Source: Nitrososphaeria archaeon
GTDB taxonomy: Archaea > Thermoproteota > Nitrososphaeria > JACIWG01
Assembly: GCA_014361085.1 (NCBI GenBank)
Contig: JACIWG010000001.1
Span: 31,938-45,542, forward strand
Reading direction: 5' to 3'
DNA length: 13,605 nucleotides
The translations under genes were made by a program, and so were the position numbers. Within the stretch, counting starts at the first letter, position 1. Each line of letters begins with the position of its first letter. The notes under the pieces are model-generated. The model worked only from the letters and a program-made list of their open reading frames with translations, searched no databases and was not told the origin of the DNA. Of this stretch, positions 1 through 6,006 are shown piece by piece.

Positions 1-178
1 TCTTGAAGACATAAAAAAGGTTCTTGAAACATTAGGTTTTCCACTTTCACGTTCAACTGTAGCTGTAACCCTATTACGTTTAACACAGTCAGGTAAACTG
101 AGAAGGTTTAAGGATGATAAGGGTGAATTCTGCTACTCTACACTTGCATCAAACATTGAAGCCCAAATTCAAGCATAA
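1..178 (+). CDS. Winged-helix DNA-binding protein, C-terminal end (partial)
   Basis: The reading frame is open from base 2 to a TAA at 176-178, giving 58 residues; the start lies outside the window. The visible part reads as a recognition helix (SRSTVAVTLLRLTQSGKL) followed by a beta wing (RRFKDDKGEFCYST), the usual end of a winged-helix domain. The same arrangement is seen in the gene at 742-1119 (RSAISHALTDLVREGIL then a wing ending NYHYV), so the two look like paralogues. It is probably a small transcriptional regulator. The target and the N-terminal part cannot be judged from this fragment. Confidence 0.6.
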   Translation, partial: LEDIKKVLETLGFPLSRSTVAVTLLRLTQSGKLRRFKDDKGEFCYSTLASNIEAQIQA

Positions 179-180
179 AA

Positions 181-190
181 TTTTTTAAAC
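181..190 (+). promoter_or_regulatory. Probable TATA box for the winged-helix gene at 229
   Basis: TTTTTTAAAC lies about 43 nt upstream of the ATG at 229. That would place transcription start near 212 and give a short leader carrying an AAGGT sequence (216-220) as a weak ribosome-binding site. Confidence 0.4.
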
Positions 191-228
191 GAAATTCATA
201 AATCTTAGCTCTTATAAGGTAATGTATA

Positions 229-729
229 ATGTCGGAACAAAATAAGATTAATGTTACAATAACATATGGGCTTCTTAGAGCAGAGTTTTCAGGCTCTCCA
301 GAGGAAGTTGTACGCTTCTTCAACCAATTTGTTACACAGCAGCTTCCACAATATGATTTGGCGCAAAAGATTTTCTTAAACTTCAGCCTAAACGAGCTAA
401 TGCTATTGTTCTCAAATTTTATAAGAATAACTCCTGAGGGTGCAAAGATTTGGGCCACAGACTTAAGTGATAAAGAAATTATTGCATTACAGCTTGTAGC
501 CGCAAAGATAGAGTACCTGCTTAATAGGAGGCCTACTGAAACAATGCAACTGCAGGAAATACAGTCTTCTACAGGAATAAACGCAAAAAGTGTAAGCTCA
601 AGAATAAGTGAACTTGTTAAAGCAAACAATGTTGAAAGAATACCCATGGAAAAGGGTAACGCTTACAAGATAACAACCATGGGCATAGAATGGCTAAGAC
701 AGCAGCTGCAAAAGAAAGTAAAAGCCTAA
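229..729 (+). CDS. Small winged-helix protein with N-terminal beta-hairpin domain
   Basis: A 166-residue soluble protein of unknown specific function. Residues about 7-35 form a short two-strand plus helix unit (INVTITYGLLRAEF, then GSPEEVVRFFNQF). Residues about 83-160 look like a winged-helix domain, with recognition helix near 117-131 (NAKSVSSRISELVKANNV) and a wing ending in AYKITTMG. A middle helical segment (45-70) links them. The same architecture, strands then a helix starting with acidic residues and a C-terminal winged helix, appears in the convergent gene at 742-1119. It is most likely a DNA-binding regulator. No catalytic residues or membrane segments are seen. The gene ends 12 bp from its convergent neighbour. 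Confidence 0.7.
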   Translation: MSEQNKINVTITYGLLRAEFSGSPEEVVRFFNQFVTQQLPQYDLAQKIFLNFSLNELMLLFSNFIRITPEGAKIWATDLSDKEIIALQLVAAKIEYLLNRRPTETMQLQEIQSSTGINAKSVSSRISELVKANNVERIPMEKGNAYKITTMGIEWLRQQLQKKVKA

Positions 730-741
730 AGAAAATCAAAA

Positions 742-1119
742 CTATACTGGAGGCTTCTTCTGGACATAATGGTAGTTTCTAGGCTCACCCTCCCTAGTCA
801 AAATACCCTCCCTCACAAGATCTGTTAAAGCATGAGATATAGCTGACCTATCATAATGATATCCCCTTCTAGCAAGCTCCTCATCGACTTCAGAAAGCCT
901 TCTTGAAACCATAAACCAGCCCTCCCTCCACATCCTTTCAAGAAGCCCCCTGCATGTTACCCCACCAAAATCCTTTCCCTCGTGAACAGATGAGCCTTGA
1001 ACAGTGCCTTCAAAGCTTCCTAAAACTTTTGAAACAACCTCAGCAACCCTTTCCTCATCACATTCTACTTCAACTTCCCAGCTTCCTCTCTTTAACCTTA
1101 TTTTAACTAGATTGTTCAA
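742..1119 (-). CDS. Small winged-helix regulator, TTG start
   Basis: A 125-residue protein. N-terminal strands (VKIRLKRGSWEVEVE) and a helix (EERVAEVVSKVL) match the small N-terminal unit of the gene at 229. Residues about 55-118 form a winged helix with recognition helix RSAISHALTDLVREG and a wing. No ATG is available in frame upstream, because a stop is met at 1144-1146. The TTG at 1117-1119 is therefore the likely start, and it lies inside a TTGAACAA element. The gene is divergent from nurA and could be an autoregulator, or the regulator of nurA-herA; that is inference from position only. It looks paralogous to the truncated gene at the window start. Confidence 0.7.
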   Translation of the reverse strand: MNNLVKIRLKRGSWEVEVECDEERVAEVVSKVLGSFEGTVQGSSVHEGKDFGGVTCRGLLERMWREGWFMVSRRLSEVDEELARRGYHYDRSAISHALTDLVREGILTREGEPRNYHYVQKKPPV

Positions 1120-1202
1120 AACACACCACCATATTGTTGTTGTTCAAGTTGCGCAACATTTAAATCCTCCTTCTGCCCACCCATATTGTTCAACATGAAC
1201 AA
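1112..1202. promoter_or_regulatory. Divergent promoter region with repeated TTGTTCAA elements
   Basis: TTGTTCAA occurs at 1112-1119, 1140-1147 and 1186-1193. The last is half of a perfect inverted repeat, TTGTTCA-N3-TGAACAA (1186-1202), that contains the nurA ATG. A separate 10-bp perfect palindrome, GTTGCGCAAC, lies at 1148-1157 beside the TATA box. The arrangement suggests operator sites controlling both divergent genes. The binding protein is unknown. Confidence 0.5.
1158..1165. promoter_or_regulatory. Palindromic TATA box, probably used in both directions
   Basis: ATTTAAAT is self-complementary. Its centre lies about 34 nt from the nurA ATG (1195) and about 42 nt from the TTG start of the minus-strand gene (1119). 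It can therefore serve both divergent genes, with expected starts near 1187 and 1136. Confidence 0.45.
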
Positions 1203-2235
1203 CAAAATAAATGTTCCTGTCAACCAGACGCCGATAACAGGATTAAGTCTTTCAAGCAATATAATTGGCCATCTAACAGACTATAGAAGAGTCTTCGGCA
1301 AAAAGGTTATATTCCACGAAAGAAGTGGTGGTGAACTTAAGCCAATATTTTCCATAAACCATTCTCCACTTCAGCTTCAAATTGAGCCTTTTGAGCCAGT
1401 AAAGGTGGACTGTAACATTGTTGGAATAGACTCTTCTTGTATAGCAATCGGTGAAACTGAGGAAGGTAGCCTGTACTCTGTTAAATTGGGTGTCTTCGTT
1501 TACTCAAGTTCTAGGCCAAAAAACTACTATTCTTTTGGACCCTATGTTGTGTACATTGACGATGATGTTATCAGGCAAATTTATCGTGGAAACGCTGTAA
1601 GGGAAAAGGTTGTTAGACTTGTAGCATTAGATTCAGAGTACGCTAAAAAGCTCATCAGACTATTTTTTGAAAGAGAAATTTTGAGACAATTTTCTTCAAT
1701 GTTAAGAGATAGTATTATATTGGTTGACGGCTCACTTAAGTCAACCTCCCTTGAATTGGATGATATTTCTTTGAAGAAGATTCTTGAAATTTCTTTAGAA
1801 AATGGTAATGTTGTTGTAGGCTTATCTAAAAGTAGTAGGCTTAAAGTTGTTAAAAGGGTTGCAAACTATATAGAGCTTCTAAACTATGCTCCAGTAAAGG
1901 TTGACGTCCACCATATACTAGAAGATGTTGTCGAAAGGCTTGAAGGCCACGCCTTCATCGTCAAGTTCAAAAGACACGGGTACGCTTTCAGAGTCGACAT
2001 ACCATTTGATCTAATATTTGAAGTTGACACAATATTAGGTAAAATTTTATGGAACGACAGCTTCAGATACGGTTACCCTGAATCGCTTGTTATGGCACAC
2101 AACCTTTCAGTCTTCGACAAGGTTGAAGAGGTTTCAGTAAAAAGTGCTATAACAAAATCACTTAACATTATCCAAGTTCCTGCACAGAATCTTAGAAAAA
2201 TGCTTTTGAATAGCCTAAACTTTGAAGGAGGCTGA
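1195..2235 (+). CDS. nurA: NurA family 5'-3' nuclease
   Basis: A 346-residue NurA-domain nuclease. In archaea NurA partners the HerA ATPase in DNA end resection for double-strand break repair, and the HerA-like gene follows directly. Family motifs are visible: IVGIDSS (Asp79, expected metal ligand), an acidic FEREI stretch (159-162), ILVDGS (Asp178), VVGLSKSSR (207-215) and the C-terminal YPESLVMAHNLS (294-305). These fit the RNase H-like NurA fold. A TTG at 1186 would add three residues, but I prefer the ATG at 1195, which suits the TATA box at 1158-1165. The start codon sits within an inverted repeat that may be an operator. No mre11 or rad50 gene is next to it in this window. Confidence 0.85.
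   Translation: MNNKINVPVNQTPITGLSLSSNIIGHLTDYRRVFGKKVIFHERSGGELKPIFSINHSPLQLQIEPFEPVKVDCNIVGIDSSCIAIGETEEGSLYSVKLGVFVYSSSRPKNYYSFGPYVVYIDDDVIRQIYRGNAVREKVVRLVALDSEYAKKLIRLFFEREILRQFSSMLRDSIILVDGSLKSTSLELDDISLKKILEISLENGNVVVGLSKSSRLKVVKRVANYIELLNYAPVKVDVHHILEDVVERLEGHAFIVKFKRHGYAFRVDIPFDLIFEVDTILGKILWNDSFRYGYPESLVMAHNLSVFDKVEEVSVKSAITKSLNIIQVPAQNLRKMLLNSLNFEGG
2227..2231 (+). promoter_or_regulatory. Shine-Dalgarno GGAGG selecting the herA TTG start
   Basis: GGAGG at the 3' end of nurA lies 10 nt before the TTG at 2242. It supports that rare start codon and cotranslation of the pair. Confidence 0.7.
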
Positions 2236-2241
2236 AAAATT

Positions 2242-3732
2242 TTGAGGATCGTTTCAAAAAATGATGATGAAATAATAATACTTGCTCTTCCAAGTGAAGA
2301 TGTTAAGAAGGGTGACTACCTTCTAATAGAAGACCCGAACGTTAAAAAGGAGATGATTGTACAAGTCTATGATGAAACATACCTTGACTCCAACAATTTT
2401 CTAGAGGACATTGTAAGAGATGAGGTGATAAAATCTTCTACACCATCGATAGAAAATGATCCGCTAGAAATTGGAACATTATCCTACATGCTCATGGACC
2501 TACGTTTTCTAAAATGCAAGATTAGAGGCTGCTTCGAAAACGGAGCCTTTGTGCCATCAATAAACTGGCTGCCTTCAAGAGCTTCATCCAAAATTAAAAC
2601 GATTACAGTAAACGAACTATATTCTAAGGTTTTAGGTAAAATGGACTTGAATATTGTTATAGGCCAAACGTTAGACGACCAACCATACAGTATAAGCTTA
2701 CACAATCTTGACGGCCAACTAAACATTATTACGGGAAGAAAGGAGTCTGGAAAATCTCATCTTTCAAAACTTCTTGTATCAAAGCTTGCTGAAAACGGTG
2801 CATACATTATAGTATTTGACATAAACAACGAGTACGGTGGAATCGGAAAAAGAAGAGATGGTGGTGAAAACGAGGTTTCTAAAAAAATTTTAACTCTCAG
2901 GCCTGGAGAAAACTTCACATTCTCTATAAAATATGTTGGTAGAAGAACACTAATAAACATATTAGAGAATGTGCTTGACACTCCAGGTGTAACATTAAGA
3001 GAATTTATCAGAATATTAGATGATCTAGAATCAAAAGGTTGTCTAACATTAAAGGCTTTAGGTGAAACAATACAGACGTGGAAATGTAACGAGTTTGTTA
3101 GGGACGCTATGTTGACAAGATACTATTCACTACTCGCCTCAAAACTCTTCACTGACTCGATAGAAGATTCGTTCAAGTTCGAGGACGCTTTCAACCACTT
3201 TAAGGAGGGCCTTGTAATGATAATACAGCTTGGAAACAAGCCTCCAATAGCCAGAAGAATTGTGGTTGAAGCTGTACTAAACAAAATCTGTGACCTTCTA
3301 GAATCAAATAAAATTCCACCCACCTTCCTTTTTGCAGAAGAAGCTCACCTCTATCTTAGAGAAACATACTGGGACGACCTTATAACTAGAATGAGACACT
3401 ATGGTGTATTCACAACTTTTATCACAAACCAGCCTGACGCTATACCCGTTGGAATATATAGGCAGGCTGACAACATCTTCCTATTCAATTTCATAAACTC
3501 AAACGATCTTGAAATGGTTTCAAAGGCTTCTATGGTGGATGTTGAAACAGTAAAATCTTTGGTTAGGACGCTTCCTCCAAGACACTGTCTTGTTATAGGC
3601 AAGGTTGCAGGAAACTTACCATGTCTAATAAAGGTAGCTTCACCAAACTTTCAAGCTTTGGGTGAAACAAAACGTTTTTTCAAAACACGAGTCCAGTATA
3701 TTGAAACTTTAGCTAACAGGTTTGAGCATTAA
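2242..3732 (+). CDS. herA: HerA-type hexameric DNA-translocating ATPase
   Basis: A 496-residue HerA/FtsK-superfamily ATPase (DUF87 type). Residues 1-60 are beta-rich and fit the N-terminal HAS barrel. Walker A is GRKESGKS (165-172), followed by VFDINNEYGG (191-200), typical of HerA. Walker B with the catalytic Glu is TFLFAEEAH (361-369), and TNQP (395-398) fits the sensor strand. The known role of the family is to drive NurA along DNA during end processing. The start is TTG at 2242, 6 nt after the nurA stop, supported by GGAGG at 2227-2231. The order nurA-herA without mre11-rad50 is worth noting. The pair could serve general repair or a specialised DNA-processing role; sequence alone does not decide. 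Confidence 0.85.
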   Translation: MRIVSKNDDEIIILALPSEDVKKGDYLLIEDPNVKKEMIVQVYDETYLDSNNFLEDIVRDEVIKSSTPSIENDPLEIGTLSYMLMDLRFLKCKIRGCFENGAFVPSINWLPSRASSKIKTITVNELYSKVLGKMDLNIVIGQTLDDQPYSISLHNLDGQLNIITGRKESGKSHLSKLLVSKLAENGAYIIVFDINNEYGGIGKRRDGGENEVSKKILTLRPGENFTFSIKYVGRRTLINILENVLDTPGVTLREFIRILDDLESKGCLTLKALGETIQTWKCNEFVRDAMLTRYYSLLASKLFTDSIEDSFKFEDAFNHFKEGLVMIIQLGNKPPIARRIVVEAVLNKICDLLESNKIPPTFLFAEEAHLYLRETYWDDLITRMRHYGVFTTFITNQPDAIPVGIYRQADNIFLFNFINSNDLEMVSKASMVDVETVKSLVRTLPPRHCLVIGKVAGNLPCLIKVASPNFQALGETKRFFKTRVQYIETLANRFEH

Positions 3733-3741
3733 ATTTTTTAA
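3733..3741 (+). promoter_or_regulatory. TATA box for the leaderless XRE regulator
   Basis: The TTTTTTA run just after the herA stop is centred about 27 nt before the ATG at 3765. This is the spacing expected of a leaderless archaeal mRNA. Confidence 0.5.
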
Positions 3742-3764
3742 CCCTAAAATGTACACTAACAAAT

Positions 3765-4463
3765 ATGTCATTACAGTACGATGAAATCTTGAAGAGGATC
3801 ATAGGCGATATTGTTCTCAGCGACAACGTAGGCTTGTCCATGAAAATGTGGAGGGAAAAGTTGAACATTAAGCAGGTTGATCTGGCAAAAAAACTTCATA
3901 TTTCACCAGCAGTTTTAAGCGACTACGAGAGTGGTAGAAGAAGTTCTCCTGGAACCTCGTTTGTCAAAAAATATGTTAAGGCTCTTGTTGAACTCGATCA
4001 GCAGAAGAATAGGCTTCTAGGAAAACTTGATGCTCCAACGAGTGAGTCAGCAATACTGGCTATGGGAGAATATGATACTCCAGTTAAAGCAAAAGCTGTT
4101 GTGGAAAACTTAAAAGTGAATGTTTTAGGTGGGGAAGAGCTTTTAGAAAAACCAATATACGGTTACACAGTACTAGACAGTATCAAGACAATACTTTCAA
4201 TGTCAGGCCTAGATTTCATAAAAATATTCGGATTCAACTCCGAACGTGCTCTTGTTTTCACAAAGGTTGGGTTAGGTCGTTCACCAATTGTTGCAGTAAG
4301 AGTTTCACAGATAAAGCCTAGAATGGTTATACTGCATGGTCCAAAGCAGGTTGACCCACTTGCTATAGAAATTTCTAAAAAAGAAAACATAATCTTCGGA
4401 GTTTCAACACTTGTAACAGAATCTGAAATAATTTCAAGCCTTTCAAGATTGAACATGAAATAG
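3765..4463 (+). CDS. XRE-type HTH regulator with C-terminal sensor-like domain
   Basis: A 232-residue predicted transcriptional regulator resembling the archaeal COG1709 group. The N-terminal helix-turn-helix spans about 28-75, with motifs REKLNIKQVDLAKKLHISP and VLSDYESGRRSSPG; the latter is the characteristic recognition-helix stretch. Residues about 120-230 form an alpha/beta domain (YGYTVLDSIKTILS, ALVFTKVGLGRSPIVAVRVS, MVILHGPKQVDPLAIEIS, IIFGVSTLV) that probably senses a ligand or mediates oligomerisation; its ligand is unknown. A TATA-like run 27 nt upstream suggests transcription separate from herA. Its 3' end is convergent with nucS. Whether it regulates nurA-herA is not shown. Confidence 0.75.
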   Translation: MSLQYDEILKRIIGDIVLSDNVGLSMKMWREKLNIKQVDLAKKLHISPAVLSDYESGRRSSPGTSFVKKYVKALVELDQQKNRLLGKLDAPTSESAILAMGEYDTPVKAKAVVENLKVNVLGGEELLEKPIYGYTVLDSIKTILSMSGLDFIKIFGFNSERALVFTKVGLGRSPIVAVRVSQIKPRMVILHGPKQVDPLAIEISKKENIIFGVSTLVTESEIISSLSRLNMK

Positions 4464-4477
4464 TTTTCTACATACAA

Positions 4478-4483
4478 TTTTTT
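4478..4483 (+). terminator. T-run terminator after the XRE regulator
   Basis: Six consecutive T 15 nt after the stop codon, at the convergent boundary with nucS, fit an archaeal oligo-T terminator. Confidence 0.4.
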
Positions 4484-5234
4484 AAAAATGTTTGTCTAAG
4501 GTTTCTTCAAAAGGTTCAATTGTCAAAAGCTTGGATATCCTATTAAGGTCAAGTTTTCTGAAAGAATATCCCTTTTTCTCAAGCAAAGATAGTGCCTGTT
4601 TGGTGATTGAAGGTGCACAGAGTATGCCTCGAAACCTTGTAGGCTGACTTTTTATATACCTATCAAGCTGCTTAACAGCATCAACGCCAGCAGTACGCCT
4701 CTTAACCTCGACAAAAACATAATTTCCACCTTCATCAATGCCAGTAAAGTCTACAACACCTGTAGAAAGAGGCTTCTGTCTAGAAGTCAACCTCAAACCT
4801 TTTTCAATAAACTCTGGATGCTGAAAAAGTATGCTGTAAAATGTTTCCTCAGAAGGGCCCATAAGAAACTTTGCCTCATCAACCAGGCTAGTGGAAAAAA
4901 TAATGTAAACCTTATCGAAAACAGCCTTAAGAAACTCCTTAGGACGCCTACGCTCAGAAAAGAGAATCATCTTACCATCCTCAACCCTACACCTTATTAT
5001 ACAACCGCTAGGCTGCCAATTCACAGGCTCATACCCCTTACTCCTATGAACAAGGACAGAACCATCACCCTTGATAATCAAAATCCTTTCACCAGCACCT
5101 AGAGTAGAAGAACTTCTACCAACATACTCGACACTAAAAAGTCCACAACATACAACAAGATTCTTCACTCTCAAGGCAGAATTAATAAAATCTGAAGCCT
5201 CTTCAAGAGAAGGATAAAGTAAGGACTGTATCAT
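4482..5234 (-). CDS. nucS: Mismatch endonuclease NucS/EndoMS
   Basis: A 250-residue protein matching NucS in length and motifs. NucS/EndoMS cleaves both strands at mismatches in non-canonical mismatch repair and works with PCNA. The N-terminal beta domain carries YVGRSSS (Arg40) and the hallmark VLVHRSKGYEPVNWQPSG (60-77, Trp73). The C-terminal RecB-like nuclease domain has GVVDFTG (Asp162), VFVEVKRRTAG (Glu176, Lys178) and AVKQLDRYI. The last eight residues, EETLDKHF, resemble a PCNA-interacting box (QxxLxxFF type) with Glu replacing Gln. A TTG at 5249 would add five residues, but the ATG at 5234 suits the promoter at 5266-5273. The gene is divergent from tRNA-Arg. Confidence 0.92.
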   Translation of the reverse strand: MIQSLLYPSLEEASDFINSALRVKNLVVCCGLFSVEYVGRSSSTLGAGERILIIKGDGSVLVHRSKGYEPVNWQPSGCIIRCRVEDGKMILFSERRRPKEFLKAVFDKVYIIFSTSLVDEAKFLMGPSEETFYSILFQHPEFIEKGLRLTSRQKPLSTGVVDFTGIDEGGNYVFVEVKRRTAGVDAVKQLDRYIKSQPTRFRGILCAPSITKQALSLLEKKGYSFRKLDLNRISKLLTIEPFEETLDKHF

Positions 5235-5265
5235 CCAAAACTTAAACAATACTATAAGATAAAAA

Positions 5266-5273
5266 TTTTAAAA
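5266..5273. promoter_or_regulatory. Palindromic TATA box shared by nucS and tRNA-Arg
   Basis: TTTTAAAA is self-complementary and is the only strong TATA-like element between the two divergent genes. Its centre is 27 nt from the tRNA 5' end and about 36 nt from the nucS ATG. Confidence 0.5.
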
Positions 5274-5296
5274 CATCACATTGTAAAAAATAGGAT

Positions 5297-5371
5297 GGGC
5301 TCGTGGCCAAGTATGGATAAGGCGTCAGCCTCCGGAGCTGGAGATCGTGGGTTCAAATCCCACCGAGCCCG
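5297..5371 (+). tRNA. tRNA-Arg (anticodon CCG)
   Basis: A complete cloverleaf can be folded by eye. The acceptor stem GGGCTCG/CGAGCCC (5297-5303 with 5364-5370) is perfect, with discriminator G at 5371. The D stem is GCC/GGC. The anticodon stem TCAGC/GCTGG (5325-5329 with 5337-5341, one G-U pair) encloses loop CTCCGGA, so the anticodon is CCG (5332-5334), which reads the CGG arginine codon. The T arm GTGGG-TTCAAAT-CCCAC is perfect. There is no intron, and no CCA is encoded, so the tail must be added enzymatically, as is common in archaea. Confidence 0.95.
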
Positions 5372-5379
5372 TAACAATC

Positions 5380-5407
5380 TTTTCAGCACTTAATTTTAAT
5401 AAAAAAA
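5380..5407. terminator. Convergent T-run terminators between tRNA-Arg and the membrane regulator
   Basis: TTTT at 5380-5383 follows the tRNA. A7 at 5401-5407, read as T7 on the minus strand, follows the convergent gene that ends at 5438. No stable hairpin is obvious. Confidence 0.4.
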
Positions 5408-5437
5408 TTTAGTCTCTAATATAGTGTGTGCTTATCA

Positions 5438-5872
5438 TTAAGAGGGTGCTGAATACCAGGCAGAGATTGACTCATACCAGAATATTGCTGTCGAAAGTGT
5501 GAGAAGTGCTATAAACCAGTAGACTATGGCTGTTGACGAATAAAATTGGAAAGACACTATGGCAAGATATACTGTGAAAAAGGTGAAGAAGACCGCGTAC
5601 ATCACAAACCTTGGAACAAGCAGGGTCCCAAACCTCAGAAAGTCTCTCATAACATCAACCTTAACTTCATCGACAACCTCGTATTCGCCATTTTCTTCCC
5701 TAACTAGACCAAGTTCCTTGAGCTTGTTCAGGTGATAGAGTGCCAGGGAAGGGTTTGAAAGCCTAAGACTACGTTGAACTTCTCTAACCCCAACCCTCCT
5801 CCTTTTAAGAACATAAATGTAAACTCTTAAAGTGTTACCCTTAAGCTTTGACTCGACAAGGTCGTCTTTCAT
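5438..5872 (-). CDS. Membrane-anchored winged-helix protein
   Basis: A 144-residue protein with two parts. Residues about 5-68 form an ArsR-like winged helix (GNTLRVYIYVLKRRRVGVRE, recognition helix NPSLALYHLNKLKELGLV, wing EENGEYEVV). Two hydrophobic segments follow, about 84-108 and 114-133, with a short loop between them, so the DNA-binding domain should sit on the cytoplasmic face of the membrane. It is divergent from the DUF4382 surface-protein gene, which suggests it may regulate that gene or itself in response to an envelope signal; this is inference. A TTGAACAA element lies 9 bp upstream of its ATG, between the start and the likely TATA box (about 5897-5905). Confidence 0.75.
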   Translation of the reverse strand: MKDDLVESKLKGNTLRVYIYVLKRRRVGVREVQRSLRLSNPSLALYHLNKLKELGLVREENGEYEVVDEVKVDVMRDFLRFGTLLVPRFVMYAVFFTFFTVYLAIVSFQFYSSTAIVYWFIALLTLSTAIFWYESISAWYSAPS

Positions 5873-5880
5873 ATAGGCTA

Positions 5881-5989
5881 TTGTTCAAAAAGATTATCTT
5901 ATATCCATTTTCTTAGAAAACGATTGTTTAAAAAATTGAACATGCCATAAAATTCTTTAAACAGGCTGTTCAAAAATGCTCTATTATAT
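5881..5989. promoter_or_regulatory. Divergent promoter region with TTGAACA-type elements
   Basis: The elements are TTGTTCAA at 5881-5888, TTGAACAT at 5936-5943 and TGTTCAAA at 5968-5975. Likely TATA boxes are ATCTTATAT (5897-5905, minus gene) and TATTATAT (5982-5989, plus gene). The first element lies between the TATA box and the start of the minus gene; the third is just upstream of the plus-gene TATA box. Confidence 0.45.
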
Positions 5990-6006
5990 CCCCCGCACAA
6001 TATAAT

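Noticed and set aside
5372..5437. A small RNA gene after tRNA-Arg
   Set aside because: The spacer is A/T-rich, shows only T-runs typical of termination, and has no stable fold that I can see.
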